This document shows, piece after piece, positions 8,500-17,919 of a stretch of 54,964 nucleotides of DNA. Both the position numbers and the translations under genes were made by a program. Source of the DNA: Oscillatoria sp. FACHB-1406 (GTDB taxonomy: Bacteria; Cyanobacteriota; Cyanobacteriia; Cyanobacteriales; Spirulinaceae); the NCBI RefSeq assembly GCF_014698145.1, contig NZ_JACJSM010000032.1, positions 1 through 54,964 on the forward strand, written 5' to 3'. The notes below the pieces were generated by a model. The model was not told where the DNA came from. It did no database searches and saw nothing but the letters and a program-made list of their open reading frames with translations. Positions within the stretch are counted from its first letter, which is position 1. Each line of letters opens with the position of its first letter.

Positions 8500-9921
8500 A
8501 TGGTGAATCCTACGCTCAATCTCATTTCTTTGTTCGGAATTTTTGCCCTTTGCGCGATCGCGTGGCTGGGTTCGGAGGAACGGCGCATTGTTCCCTGGAA
8601 AACGCTGGCGGTGGGGATTGGCTTGCAATTGCTCGCTGGGGTTATCTTTTTTATTCTGGGTGTGAGAGGGGTGGAAGGCTCGAACCATTGGTTGGATAAC
8701 GTTTTTCAAGCCTCGGGAGCGGGAACGGGCTTTTTGTTTGGCTCCGGATCTGCCCCAGAACCGGCGCAGGTTCCCGATCCTGGAGCGGCGGCGCGCTGGA
8801 TTGCGGGAGCGCTGGGCAGCCCCGATGCAATGATTTCCGGCGAGCAAACCGAGCTTGGCGCGAACGCGAGTTTCCAGCCCTCTAATCTTAGTTCGATTTT
8901 TGCCTTTCGCAATTTCCCCGCGATCGTTTTCTGGTCGGCGCTGGTCAGTTTGCTGTATGGTTTAAATTTAATTCAGCCCGTGGTGCGGATTTTTGCTTGG
9001 ATTTTTCAGCGCGCGATGAATTTGAGCGGTGCGGAATCGCTAGCGGGCGCAGCCAGTCTTTTCGTCGGAATTGAGTCCGCGATCGCGGTTAAACCGTTTT
9101 TACTCGGCATGACGCGCAGCGAACTGTGTGCCGTTCTCGCCAGTTGTTTTGGCTCTCTCGGCGCTCCCGTCTTTTGGCTTTACATCGGGTTACTCCGTCC
9201 CACTTTTCCCGACATTTTCGGGCATTTCGTTGCGGCTTCCTTCCTCACCATCCCTGCCTGTTTCGTTATCTCCAAACTTCTGGTTCCCGAGACTGAAATC
9301 CCGGAAACAATGGGCGATATTTCTGAGTTTATTGAGGGGGAACGCGAAGAACCGAACGGCGCAATCGCTCGTTTCGTTATCGGCGCGATCGAGGGTTTAA
9401 AAGTCGTGCTAGGAATTGTGGCAGTTGTCATTGCCATCCTAGGAATTATTAAGCTTTTCGATTTAGGATTGAGGGGACTTTCAAGTTGGTTAATTACTGT
9501 TATTGGAGCCGATCTTCAGTCCGATTCGCTCTTCGTGCAGTTTTTATCCAATCCTTTAAGTAATCTTCTAGGAATGCTATTTTTACCGTTGGCTTTCCTG
9601 ACTGGAATTTCTTTAGAATGGCAGGAGTTGTGGAATTCTTCTCTTTTAATTGGTCGCAGATTAATTGAAACTAGCTTCCCACCCTACCAAAGCTTAGTTC
9701 AACTGCAAGCAGCCGGAGAAATGAGCGATCGCGCCTTACTAATTGTCACCTACGTTCTACGCGGTTTTGCCCACCTCGCTGGCTTCGGTATCTTTGTCGG
9801 CGGAATCGCTGCATTAGTCCCAGAACGACGTAGCGAAATAGCTGCTGTGGGTTTTAAAGCACTCTGGGCTGCTACTTTAGCCACCTTAATGACAGGCTGT
9901 ATCGTAGGAATTTTTAGTTAA
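8500..9921 (+). CDS. Concentrative nucleoside transporter (CNT/NupC family)
   Basis: 473 residues. Multiple hydrophobic helices with the CNT core in order: NFPAIVFWSALVSLLYGLN, then the helix GAESLAGAASLFVGIESAIA near residue 180, TRSELCAVLASCFGS, and EWQELWNSSLLIGRRLIE in the last third. The family imports nucleosides by cation symport across the plasma membrane. After the second helix there is an unusual, low-complexity, Gly/Ala/Pro-rich segment (about residues 60-125). ATG at 8500 is preceded only by a weak GAGCGG. It stands alone. Confidence 0.88.
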   Translation: MVNPTLNLISLFGIFALCAIAWLGSEERRIVPWKTLAVGIGLQLLAGVIFFILGVRGVEGSNHWLDNVFQASGAGTGFLFGSGSAPEPAQVPDPGAAARWIAGALGSPDAMISGEQTELGANASFQPSNLSSIFAFRNFPAIVFWSALVSLLYGLNLIQPVVRIFAWIFQRAMNLSGAESLAGAASLFVGIESAIAVKPFLLGMTRSELCAVLASCFGSLGAPVFWLYIGLLRPTFPDIFGHFVAASFLTIPACFVISKLLVPETEIPETMGDISEFIEGEREEPNGAIARFVIGAIEGLKVVLGIVAVVIAILGIIKLFDLGLRGLSSWLITVIGADLQSDSLFVQFLSNPLSNLLGMLFLPLAFLTGISLEWQELWNSSLLIGRRLIETSFPPYQSLVQLQAAGEMSDRALLIVTYVLRGFAHLAGFGIFVGGIAALVPERRSEIAAVGFKALWAATLATLMTGCIVGIFS

Positions 9922-9987
9922 TTATGAAGCATTGATTTTGAATTGTCGAAAGTTTTGATTTTAATCGTCAATTGTCAATGAATAGAA

Positions 9988-10073
9988 CTGAAACAAGAAA
10001 AAGATGGCAGGTAGAGACGTTGTATACAACGTCTCTACCGATATTCTGTAGGATAGACAGCACTAATCATTCA
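9988..10073 (+). repeat. Dispersed element copy with 30-bp perfect palindrome
   Basis: The palindrome at 10010-10039 is GGTAGAGACGTTGTA followed by its exact complement. Flanks (CTGAAACAAG on the left; CACTAATCATTCA on the right) match the ends of the element at 4792-4878. It is in the 5' region of the Pro-rich protein gene. Confidence 0.75.
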
Positions 10074-10089
10074 ATAGGGGATAAGTGAA

Positions 10090-11034
10090 TTGAAAAAGAA
10101 CTGGATAAGTGCGATCGCGCTATCAATAACGGCAGCCATAGGCATTATCATCTTCAGCGAATTTGTCGCGCCCGCTGTTTTTCAAGTATTAAACCCCGAA
10201 ACCGCCGCCGTACAAGCCCAACAACTCCCTCCCTCCCCCGAATTACCGGAAGCGCCCGACGACTTATCCGAAGCGCCCCCTTCCCCAAAGGCAGTTTCTA
10301 AACCCACGCCTTCTCCTTCGCCCTCGCCCTCGCCAGCAGCGACAGTTCCCCCTAAGCCCTCTCCTTCGCCCTCGCCCTCGCCATCTCCGAAAAGCACTCC
10401 CTCTCCTTCACCCTCGCCAACAGCAACGCCATCTCCTAAAACCACTCCCTCTCCTTCACCCTCGCCAACAGCAACGCCATCTCCTAAAACCACTCCCTCT
10501 CCTTCACCCTCGCCAACGCCAACCGTTAATCCTACCCCTCAACTGTCGCCCTCAACGCCTGCTGTTGAGTCTCCCGCCCTACCGAGACTTCCCCTAGCCG
10601 ATGTTCCTTATACAGATACGACAATGGGCTACCGCTTGGGCATATTAGAAGGCTATAAAGCGGTTTCCCTAGGAGGCGTTACCGCGATCGCGTCGCCGGA
10701 TGGAAATTTAGCCTATACTGTTACGGCCAGACAAAGAGCAGTCGATAGCCCGCTGACACCCGCCTCACTCGCTCAAATCGCGATCGACACCTTCGCTCGA
10801 GGCGAGGGATTTGTTGCCGATAAGTTTGAATCCACCATTGGCGGCACGCGCATTCCTTGGAAAGGTACTTTAATGCAAGATACGAACCAGCAAGCGCTAA
10901 GTGGCTTAATTTTGGCGCGTCAAGTTCCGGGAAAGGTTTTGATTTTATTAATTGCGGCAACGGAAACGGCAAAAGGACAAGTCGAGTCAGTGCTAGCAAC
11001 AGTTGCCCCAACGCTTGAATCCGTCGAGCGTTAG
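10090..11034 (+). CDS. Membrane-anchored Pro/Ser-rich protein with C-terminal PsbP/DcrB-like domain
   Basis: 314 residues from a TTG at 10090, with AGGGG about 10 bases before it. An uncleaved signal anchor or signal peptide (residues 8-35) is followed by a low-complexity linker of SPSPSPSP and TPSPKT units (about 70-155). In it a 48-bp unit (16 residues, TPSPSPSPTATPSPKT) is repeated exactly in tandem near 10399-10495. The C-terminal globular part (about 175-310: YRLGILEGYKAVSLGG...) resembles cyanobacterial proteins of unknown role; a PsbP/DcrB-type fold is only a guess. The likely location is the periplasm or cell-envelope side of the membrane. Confidence 0.6.
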   Translation: MKKNWISAIALSITAAIGIIIFSEFVAPAVFQVLNPETAAVQAQQLPPSPELPEAPDDLSEAPPSPKAVSKPTPSPSPSPSPAATVPPKPSPSPSPSPSPKSTPSPSPSPTATPSPKTTPSPSPSPTATPSPKTTPSPSPSPTPTVNPTPQLSPSTPAVESPALPRLPLADVPYTDTTMGYRLGILEGYKAVSLGGVTAIASPDGNLAYTVTARQRAVDSPLTPASLAQIAIDTFARGEGFVADKFESTIGGTRIPWKGTLMQDTNQQALSGLILARQVPGKVLILLIAATETAKGQVESVLATVAPTLESVER

Positions 11035-11053
11035 AATCGCTCTCGATCCAGAT

Positions 11054-11746
11054 TTAAACCCTCGCGCCAGCTAACAATCCTTCAAACAGTTTAATTCCAT
11101 CCGTTGCCCGCAAAATCGGATCGGCGGCGCGTTCGGGATGGGGCATCATGCCGACAATTTTCCCGTCTGGGCTGGCAATTCCGGCGATGTTATCCAGGGA
11201 ACCGTTGGGGTTGCTTGCTTCGTCGATTTCGCCGCTGGCGCTACAGTAACGTAAGAGAACTTGTCCGTTATCTTCCAAGGTTTTGAGAGTGTCGCTGTCG
11301 GCGTAGTAGCGTCCTTCGCCGTGGGCGAGAGGAAGCGAGATAATCTCGTTGGTGGCGTATTGTTGCGTCCAGGGCAGATCGTTGCGTTCGACGCGCAGGG
11401 GGACGCGATCGCAGATAAAATGGAGGTCGCGGTTGCGAATTAAGGCTCCGGGCAGCAGTCCGACTTCGGTTAAAATTTGGAAGCCGTTGCAAATGCCGAG
11501 AATATACTTGCCTTGGCGCGCTTGCTCGAGAACGCTATTCACGATCGGGGAAAAACGCGCGATCGCGCCGCAGCGTAAATAATCCCCGTAACTGAACCCT
11601 CCCGGCAAAATAATAACGTCGATGTCGCTTAAATCTGTCTCCTGATGCCACACCATGCGCGTTGGTTGCCCGAGCAAATCGCGGGTAACATGAGCCATAT
11701 CGCGATCGCAATTCGATCCCGGAAACACAATAATTCCAAATTTCAT
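11054..11746 (-). CDS. purQ: Phosphoribosylformylglycinamidine synthase subunit PurQ
   Basis: 230 residues from the ATG at 11746 (MKFGIIVFPGSNCDRD); the longer frame starting at 11764 overlaps purS and is not needed. It is the glutaminase subunit of FGAM synthase in purine synthesis: the class I amidotransferase nucleophile is C86 in GICNGFQ, with the His-Glu pair in the C-terminal MPHPERA. It lies 4 bp downstream of purS, so the two are co-transcribed; purL is not in the window. Confidence 0.96.
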   Translation of the reverse strand: MKFGIIVFPGSNCDRDMAHVTRDLLGQPTRMVWHQETDLSDIDVIILPGGFSYGDYLRCGAIARFSPIVNSVLEQARQGKYILGICNGFQILTEVGLLPGALIRNRDLHFICDRVPLRVERNDLPWTQQYATNEIISLPLAHGEGRYYADSDTLKTLEDNGQVLLRYCSASGEIDEASNPNGSLDNIAGIASPDGKIVGMMPHPERAADPILRATDGIKLFEGLLAGARV

Positions 11747-11750
11747 CGTT

Positions 11751-12026
11751 TTACACCGCTTCACTAACTGGCAATTCTGTCAACTCAAAGCAATAATTCT
11801 CAATGACGGTATTCGCGAGGAGGCGATCGCAAATGGTATCGAGTTGGGATTCAGCATCAGCGCGATCGCGTGCCGTCAGGTTTAACTCTACATACTTGCC
11901 AATTCTCACCCCTTCAACGCCTTCATAACCCATCTGTTGAAGGCCGGATGCAACCGCAACTCCAGCCGGGTCGAGAACGGAAGGTCTAAGGGTAACATAG
12001 ATACGAGCGTGAAATTTGCAATTCAT
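11751..12026 (-). CDS. purS: Phosphoribosylformylglycinamidine synthase subunit PurS
   Basis: 91 residues from the ATG at 12026 (MNCKFHARIYVTLRPSVLDP), the usual PurS size. The frame remains open 40 codons upstream without family similarity. PurS bridges PurQ and PurL and channels ammonia. The VTLRPSVLDPAG and GKYVELNL segments are characteristic. Gene order purS-purQ supports the call. Confidence 0.93.
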   Translation of the reverse strand: MNCKFHARIYVTLRPSVLDPAGVAVASGLQQMGYEGVEGVRIGKYVELNLTARDRADAESQLDTICDRLLANTVIENYCFELTELPVSEAV

Positions 12027-12175
12027 CTTGTCGCTTAACTCAAAAAACGCCATCGTCGCGAACATTATCGCTTCAATTGTACGGCGCGATCGAGCAGACC
12101 GCTCTAAAATTAAGTTGAGTGCGATCGATACAGCAGTCCTCAACAATGACTCATGACTGATAGCTGATAACTGAA

Positions 12176-12562
12176 ATGAGACGAACCCGTTCCCAGGAAA
12201 AAATTTTAAGCTTCCTCGATCGCCTCAATCGAGAAATTTCCGCACAAGAACTTTATCTCGAACTGCGTACTGCTCGGCAAGGATTGGGACTGGCAACGGT
12301 GTATCGTTCCCTCGAAGCACTCAAACTCGGAGGATTAGTGCAAGTGCGGACGCTAGCCAATGGCGAATCGCTCTACAGTTGCGCCAAAAAAGACCAGCAT
12401 CACGTCACTTGCGTAAACTGCGGGCGATCGCTCCCTCTCGACTGCTGCCCCGTGCGCGAATTAGAACGCCAACTCCAAGAGTCTCATAACTTTAAAGTTT
12501 ACTATCACACCTTAGAGTTTTTCGGATTGTGCGATCGCTGCCATAACCCTTCATTAGGGTAA
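12176..12562 (+). CDS. Fur-family transcriptional regulator (Zur-like)
   Basis: 128 residues. The N-terminal winged helix (residues 1-60, with ISAQELYLELR and GLATVYRSLEAL) precedes the dimerisation domain, in which HHVTCVNCG and FGLCDRC supply the structural CxxC zinc site. The extra C pair in LPLDCCPVRELE and the YYHTLEFFGLC segment look more like cyanobacterial Zur than FurA or PerR; I hold that only loosely. Short for the family, with little N-terminal extension. Divergent from purS, 150 bp away, so it could act on that interval, but no operator is evident. Confidence 0.82.
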   Translation: MRRTRSQEKILSFLDRLNREISAQELYLELRTARQGLGLATVYRSLEALKLGGLVQVRTLANGESLYSCAKKDQHHVTCVNCGRSLPLDCCPVRELERQLQESHNFKVYYHTLEFFGLCDRCHNPSLG

Positions 12563-12578
12563 GAGTGAATAGAATATT

Positions 12579-12649
12579 GAATGGCACAGAAATCAATAAA
12601 CCCTAAATCGCCTGTAGAGACGTTGTATACAACGTCTCTACTACTCAAT
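12579..12649 (+). repeat. Dispersed element copy with 28-bp perfect palindrome
   Basis: GTAGAGACGTTGTA plus its exact complement at 12614-12641, preceded by GAATGGCAC and AATCGCCT as in the copy at 18903-19016. Outer AATATTGA (12573-12580) and TCAATATT (about 12645-12652) make a further inverted pair. It lies between two convergent genes, where the hairpin could stop both transcripts. Confidence 0.75.
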
Positions 12650-12673
12650 ATTAAAGTCGAATTTTTCTAGCCA

Positions 12674-13450
12674 TTAATACGGCTTCTGACCGACAAAATT
12701 TCCCGGCGGATTGTAATTACAAACCCAGATTTCTCTATTACTGTCTCGGGCTATCCCGCAGCCAACTTCCGTTGTCTTGCGCCAAACCACTTGCGTATAG
12801 TGACCGCACATTTTACCCGGAGCGCAACTATTTCTAGCATAGTTATAATCGCGCACCTCGTTACCCCACATATCCACCACGCGGGCGGGACTCAATTGCT
12901 GCCCGCTAGCAGAAGCGAGATTTTCGCCATAGCGCCCGTCGGGACGATGCTCGAACTTATCTTCTGCAAGCAGTTTATTAGCCCACTCTTGGGCATAAGC
13001 AGCCAGTTCTGGGGACCAACGCAGCGGCGGAACCTTAACTTTCGCACGCCATTGGTTGTGAGCGGATACCATTTGGTCGATTCCCGCCTGCGAAGACAAA
13101 TCGTAGACATTAGTGGAAACGCCCGCACTTTGGGCTTGGGCGAGAGTGCGGATGCGATCGCGCCCAACCCCCGACTCCGTGCTATTATCCCCGACATACT
13201 GAACTTTGTAGCGCTCGCCCGTATCGCTGCGCCAACTCCATCCCATCAGAATCGCTTCGAGCCATTGACCGTTTTTCTGCACGTAAACGGGTTTGCCATC
13301 GAGGGGAATGGAAGGTTGAGACATAGCAGTAACGCGAGGGGTAGACGATGTAGGAGTACGCCGAACGGGAATTGCATCGAGTTGGGGCGCGCAGGCAGCC
13401 ACCAACGCACTTGCTAAGATTGCTTCAAACCAGCGTAATTTAGACATCAT
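12674..13450 (-). CDS. CAP/SCP-domain (PR-1-like) lipoprotein
   Basis: 258 residues. The start MMSK (ATG at 13450 or 13447) leads into a lipoprotein signal with lipobox LVAAC (Cys20). Residues about 45-90 form a small domain (QWLEAILMGWSWRSDTGERYKVQYVG). The C-terminal CAP domain begins at MVSAHNQWRAK and has HRPDGRYGENLA, GHYTQVVWRKTTEVGCG and WVCNYNPPGN. Bacterial members are secreted and of uncertain activity. The start codon is only about 10 bp from the heptamer array at 13461-13726, which occupies the place of the ribosome-binding site; no Shine-Dalgarno sequence is visible. Confidence 0.85.
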   Translation of the reverse strand: MMSKLRWFEAILASALVAACAPQLDAIPVRRTPTSSTPRVTAMSQPSIPLDGKPVYVQKNGQWLEAILMGWSWRSDTGERYKVQYVGDNSTESGVGRDRIRTLAQAQSAGVSTNVYDLSSQAGIDQMVSAHNQWRAKVKVPPLRWSPELAAYAQEWANKLLAEDKFEHRPDGRYGENLASASGQQLSPARVVDMWGNEVRDYNYARNSCAPGKMCGHYTQVVWRKTTEVGCGIARDSNREIWVCNYNPPGNFVGQKPY

Positions 13451-13460
13451 ATTAAATTAT

Positions 13461-13726
<266 letters not shown>

Positions 13727-13758
13727 AAAACCGGGCTGTTCCGAAAAACCCGGTTTTT
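13727..13758. terminator. Rho-independent terminator-like hairpin
   Basis: AAAACCGGG and CCCGGTTTT pair around a 13-base loop and are followed by a T-run on the plus strand; on the minus strand the A-run mirrors it. It is about 10 bp past the stop of the minus-strand PEP-CTERM gene, which it most likely terminates. Confidence 0.65.
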
Positions 13759-13767
13759 ACTACTCTA

Positions 13768-15561
13768 CTACACCTTCCGTTTTCTCCTCGCCGCTGCGCC
13801 CACAACACCCAAAGTCAGCAATCCTAACGCCGAACTGGGTTCGGGAACCGTTTCTACCGTAAAGGAACGATAAGTTATGCCCCCATCGCCATCAGAAACG
13901 CGCAGAGTGACAGTATGAATGCCCTTATCCGCAAACGACCACTGTCCCGATTGACCCGTAAAATCATCAAACAAACCCTTACCACTGAAATCCCAATCAA
14001 AGGCAAGCAAATCATTAATACCGGGATCGGTTGCCAATCCCGAAAAATCGAATAACTGCTTGCGTCTCAGTCGCAAATTATCGGTAATTTGAGTAATCGT
14101 CGGGGCAACATTGAGAATATTGACATTGAAGCCATTATAAGCATAGCCGCCATCGCCGTCATCCACCTGCAATCCCAATCGGTAGTTACCTTGATTGCCA
14201 AAAGTATACTGTCCCGATTGCCCGGTGAAATTATCGTAAACGCCATCCTGGTTCAAATCCCAACGATAGGTCAATTGGTCGTAGATGCCCGGATCCGTTG
14301 CTGTCGCCCCAAAACCAAACCAACTCCCTTCATCGATTGTCAAATCTTGGGTAATTTGGGTAATCGTCGGCGCAACGTTACGAACGTTGACATTAAAGCC
14401 ATTGTAAGCATAACCCCCATCGCCATCATCGACCTGCAAGTTCAGGCGGTAGTTACCTTGATTGGCAAAAGTATGCTGTCCCGACTGCCCGATGAAATTA
14501 TCGTAAACGCCATCTTGATTTAAATCCCAACGATAGGTCAATTGGTCGTAAATGCCAGGATCGGTTGCTGTCGCCCCAAAACCGAACCAATTACCTTCAT
14601 CGATCGCTAAATCTGGGGTAATTTGGGTAATCGTCGGCGCAACGTTGAGAACCGTGATGCTTGAGGTTGCCGCATTGCTCCAAAGACCGCTAGGATCGTG
14701 AACTTGTCCGGTGTAAGTCCAAACGCCCTCATCGTAGAACGGGCCGAGGTTCGTACTCTGCCAGCGCGTCCCGCTTGTATTGCCAGCAGTTCCGATATAA
14801 CCGCCATTGAGGTAAAAATGAAGCGGGTCTGCGTTACCATCCACTGCCGCCAGCGAGATGGAAGCGCCTTGCCCTTCATAAATGACGCTGGCAGACGGAT
14901 AAATCCCGATCAGCGTCGGCGCAACCGGGGGCGGTGGCGGCGGTGCAGGCGGTGCAGGCGGCGGCGGAACGGGATCTCGAGACCTGACCGGATCCCACCC
15001 CGTACCGTTATCCGCATCGGCTAAGAAACCGAGATAGCCTTGGAAGGCGCTATCCCAAAACAGCGATAATCGCCCGAATAAATCGCCGCGCGAGATATCG
15101 ATGGGAACCGAGTAATCGTAGCGACTCGGCCCGCGTCCGCCGACGACTTGAAAGGGCCAACCTTCTGCCGAACCGGGCGTTTGTCGGGAATCGTAGATAC
15201 CGGGAACGATATCAAATAGAGTGTTACCGGGAATGGCATCGATAATCAACGCTGCCACGCCACTGCCGTACCAAGCATTAAAATTCCAGGGGTTGCCATA
15301 GGATCCGTAGGTATTCCCCGATTGGGTCAGCGACCAACCATTTCCCGAAGCGCCACCGGAAACGCCGCCCGTGCGTCCCCAGATTGCACTCTGGGAGGTT
15401 CCATCAAAAAAATTGACGGTAATGTTCATCCCAGCCATATCCGCGCCTGTGGTGACATAGCCGGATAGAGTGGTGGCGCGAGTGGGGGATAAGGGGAGGG
15501 CGAAGCTAAGGGCTGCTGTTCCAAGCAGTAAAGAAGATGAATATTTCCACAAGTCGTTCAT
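13768..15561 (-). CDS. PKD-repeat PEP-CTERM secreted protein
   Basis: 597 residues from the ATG at 15561 (MNDLWKYSSSLLLGTAALSF), which gives a normal signal peptide; the frame opens 25 codons further upstream without a signal. Layout: signal peptide (1-31); an N-terminal domain (about 35-210) with AIWGRTGGVSGGASGNGW; a Pro-rich linker (about 212-235); a PKD/Ig-like domain; then three PKD-type repeats of about 85 residues beginning VAPTITQIT and containing TDPGIYDQLTYRWDLNQDG; and a C-terminal VPEPSSALGLLTLG sorting signal with helix and basic tail (RRKRKV). The first two of the three repeats are nearly identical. Expected to be exported and processed by exosortase; a surface or matrix role is inference. 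Confidence 0.88.
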   Translation of the reverse strand: MNDLWKYSSSLLLGTAALSFALPLSPTRATTLSGYVTTGADMAGMNITVNFFDGTSQSAIWGRTGGVSGGASGNGWSLTQSGNTYGSYGNPWNFNAWYGSGVAALIIDAIPGNTLFDIVPGIYDSRQTPGSAEGWPFQVVGGRGPSRYDYSVPIDISRGDLFGRLSLFWDSAFQGYLGFLADADNGTGWDPVRSRDPVPPPPAPPAPPPPPPVAPTLIGIYPSASVIYEGQGASISLAAVDGNADPLHFYLNGGYIGTAGNTSGTRWQSTNLGPFYDEGVWTYTGQVHDPSGLWSNAATSSITVLNVAPTITQITPDLAIDEGNWFGFGATATDPGIYDQLTYRWDLNQDGVYDNFIGQSGQHTFANQGNYRLNLQVDDGDGGYAYNGFNVNVRNVAPTITQITQDLTIDEGSWFGFGATATDPGIYDQLTYRWDLNQDGVYDNFTGQSGQYTFGNQGNYRLGLQVDDGDGGYAYNGFNVNILNVAPTITQITDNLRLRRKQLFDFSGLATDPGINDLLAFDWDFSGKGLFDDFTGQSGQWSFADKGIHTVTLRVSDGDGGITYRSFTVETVPEPSSALGLLTLGVVGAAARRKRKV

Positions 15562-16057
15562 GGGATCTGAAGTTCTAATTGTTTTCACTAACAATGGGAG
15601 TTTAACGATCCAAGGTCGCTTGGCTGATTTCAGCAATCATGTGAGTTTCTCTAAGTTTTTTTTGAGGTTTAATCCGGAAAGAGAGTTCGCCGGCCTGAAA
15701 AAAACTGAAAATGCCCCTCCCTGCACCCGTAGCGATCGCAAAGCACTTCGGAATATTATTGCTAAATTTCCGTAAAGAAGTACAACGGGAAAAGACGGGA
15801 ATGAGGCGATGAATGTTCCGTCGCGGGTTTGACGTGGATTTATAGAAGAAAATCAAAAACCCGGCTTGCATGGGGCAGCACTCGAGGGGATTCGAGCTTT
15901 GCGGCAACACAAACCGGGTTGTTTGATGGAGTTAAATTAAACGGGAGTTCGAGGGAGCTTGAAACTGGATTCTTTTGTAAATAGAACGCCTTTTTCTTGA
16001 ATTTAAAGGCTCAAATTTCGAGTTTTCCTCCCAACTCGCACGAACTAAGCGATCGCT
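15562..16057. other. Intergenic region between pgk and the PEP-CTERM gene
   Basis: 496 bp. Frames here (for example a minus-strand frame at 15602-15910) look like chance ORFs. The region holds the 5' flank of the PEP-CTERM gene and the hairpin at 15856-15922. No other structure is recognised. Confidence 0.6.
15856..15922 (-). terminator. Possible terminator hairpin downstream of pgk
   Basis: AACCCGG (15858-15864) pairs with CCGGGTT (15914-15920) around a 49-base loop containing CTCGA...TCGAG. On the minus strand the distal arm is followed by TTTTTGATTTT. The position, about 140 bp past the pgk stop, fits a terminator, but the large loop is unusual. Confidence 0.4.
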
Positions 16058-17263
16058 CTAAGCATCATCCAAAGCAACGATTCCAGGCAGTTTTTTGCCT
16101 TCGAGCAATTCTAAGCTCGCGCCGCCGCCGGTGGAAATATGGCTCATTTGCTCGGCTACGCCGACTTTTTCGACCGCAGCCACGGAGTCGCCACCGCCGA
16201 TGATCGTAATCGTTCCTTTCGGGGTAAGCTCGGCTAAGGTATGCGCGATCGCTTCGGTTCCGACAGCAAACTTATCGAACTCGAACACGCCCATCGGACC
16301 GTTCCAGATGACGCATTTGCAGTCTGCCAGGGCATCTTGGAAGGTTTTCACCGAGTCGGGGCCGATATCCAAGCCCATCCAGCCGTCGGGAATTTCTTCG
16401 ATGCTTACGGTCTGCGAGTTCGCATCAGGGGCAAAGTTATCAGCCACGACAACATCCGTCGGCAACAGGAAAGCTACGCCTTTTTCCTTCGCTTTCGCTT
16501 CTAAGGATTTAGCAAGTTCCAGTTTGTCTTCTTCAACTAAAGATTTACCGACATTGAGACCGCGCGCTTTATAAAACGTAAAGATCATGCCGCCGCCCAG
16601 CAGGAGCTTATCGCACTTATCGAGCAGCGTTTCGATCACCCCAATTTTGCTCGAAACCTTAGAACCGCCGACAATGGCAGCCAAAGGACGTTGGGGATTG
16701 TCTACGGCGTTTTGGAGGTAGTTAAGTTCTTTTTCGATTAAGTAACCCGCTACGCAAGGACTTAAGGATTTGGTTACACCTTCAGTAGAAGCGTGAGCGC
16801 GGTGGGCCGTTCCGAAGGCATCGTTAACGTAGACATCAGCATTAGCCGCCAATTGCTTGGCAAATTCAGGATCGTTTGCTTCTTCTCCGTCGTAGAAACG
16901 CACGTTTTCCAACATGGCGACTTGACCGTTTTCAAGGCTATCGACAACGGAAGATGCTTTTTCGCCAACGCAGTCTTCGCACATTTTGACTTCTTGACCG
17001 AGAAGTTCCGAAAGGCGCTGGGCAGTGGGTTTCAAGCTATATTTATCGTTGAATTGCCCTTTGGGACGACCGAAGTGGCTGGCGAGAACGACTTTTGCGC
17101 CCTTCTTAATTAAATCTTGAATCGTCGGCAGTGCAGCCCGAATCCGGGTATCATCCGTGATATTCCCCTGTTCGTCCAGCGGCACGTTAAAATCAACTCG
17201 AACTAAAACTTTTTTTCCAGATACGTCGCTTTCTGATAAATTGGCTAAAGTTTTCTTGGACAC
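16058..17263 (-). CDS. pgk: Phosphoglycerate kinase
   Basis: 401 residues, the normal length, from a GTG at 17263 with a good AGGAGG ten bases upstream on the coding strand. It converts 1,3-bisphosphoglycerate and ADP to 3-phosphoglycerate and ATP (reverse in the Calvin cycle). Signatures: [18 protein letters not shown] near the start, [33 protein letters not shown], and the glycine-rich nucleotide site [15 protein letters not shown] with [13 protein letters not shown] near the end. Single gene, divergent from the usp gene. Confidence 0.97.
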   Translation of the reverse strand: MSKKTLANLSESDVSGKKVLVRVDFNVPLDEQGNITDDTRIRAALPTIQDLIKKGAKVVLASHFGRPKGQFNDKYSLKPTAQRLSELLGQEVKMCEDCVGEKASSVVDSLENGQVAMLENVRFYDGEEANDPEFAKQLAANADVYVNDAFGTAHRAHASTEGVTKSLSPCVAGYLIEKELNYLQNAVDNPQRPLAAIVGGSKVSSKIGVIETLLDKCDKLLLGGGMIFTFYKARGLNVGKSLVEEDKLELAKSLEAKAKEKGVAFLLPTDVVVADNFAPDANSQTVSIEEIPDGWMGLDIGPDSVKTFQDALADCKCVIWNGPMGVFEFDKFAVGTEAIAHTLAELTPKGTITIIGGGDSVAAVEKVGVAEQMSHISTGGGASLELLEGKKLPGIVALDDA

Positions 17264-17424
17264 GGGATATAACCTCCTAATTGCGTCTTAAAGTCTTGTT
17301 TGAGAGAGTTCGATCGGCGTGCCGCTGTTTGCCAAGATGTATGCCGATCGCGACTAACTCTACTCGAGAACAATTCTCTCATGCCGATTGTACCGGAGCG
17401 CGCGTACCGAGGATCTTATAGATT

Positions 17425-17838
17425 ATGTTTGAGACCGTTTTATTTGCTATCGATCGCAGTCAAGAATCCCGCCATGCTTTGGAAATTGCCGCCGACCTCG
17501 TGAAAAAATACGGCAGTCGCTTAGTGCTGCTGTCCGTCGTCGAACCCCCGCCCGCACCTGAAGAAGGCGGTGCGACCGATCCGATGAGTTCTGAGGAAGC
17601 CGTCGGAAAATTGCTCGAGGGGGCGAAAACCTGGTTGGTAGAGAAAGGGATTAATGCCGAAGCGATCGAGCGCCAGGGAATGCCTTCGTTTGCGATTTGC
17701 GATGTCGCGGACGAATTAGATGCGGACTTGATTATTATGGGTTCGAGGGGTACGGGTTTGACCGCAGAAGGTGCGGCAGAAAGCGTTACCAATCGCACGA
17801 TCGCGCTCTCGCCCTGTCCGGTTTTGGTTGTCCCCTAA
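17425..17838 (+). CDS. Universal stress protein (UspA family)
   Basis: 137 residues from an ATG at 17425 (MFETVLFAIDRSQESRHALE). The ATP-binding signature GxxGx9GS/T-type is present near the end as GSRGTGLTAEGAAESVTNR, followed by CPVLVVP. Single Usp domain. The family binds ATP and acts in stress physiology; nothing here specifies the signal. Confidence 0.92.
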   Translation: MFETVLFAIDRSQESRHALEIAADLVKKYGSRLVLLSVVEPPPAPEEGGATDPMSSEEAVGKLLEGAKTWLVEKGINAEAIERQGMPSFAICDVADELDADLIIMGSRGTGLTAEGAAESVTNRTIALSPCPVLVVP

Positions 17839-17919
17839 CCCGAGTAAGGAACCAAACCTTGGTTGAGATGGCTGAGGCTCGCTACCGATAACTGAATAAC
17901 CGATAACTAATTAACGCTC

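Noticed and set aside
8401-8847. 148-codon minus-strand ORF
   Set aside because: Antisense of the CNT transporter N-terminus; basic, low-complexity composition typical of a shadow frame.
10182-10493. 103-codon minus-strand ORF rich in GEGEGEG
   Set aside because: Reverse reading of the Ser-Pro repeat DNA of the plus-strand gene.
15602-15910. 102-codon minus-strand ORF upstream of pgk's end
   Set aside because: Spans a terminator-like hairpin, no homology seen, and antisense to the PEP-CTERM promoter region.
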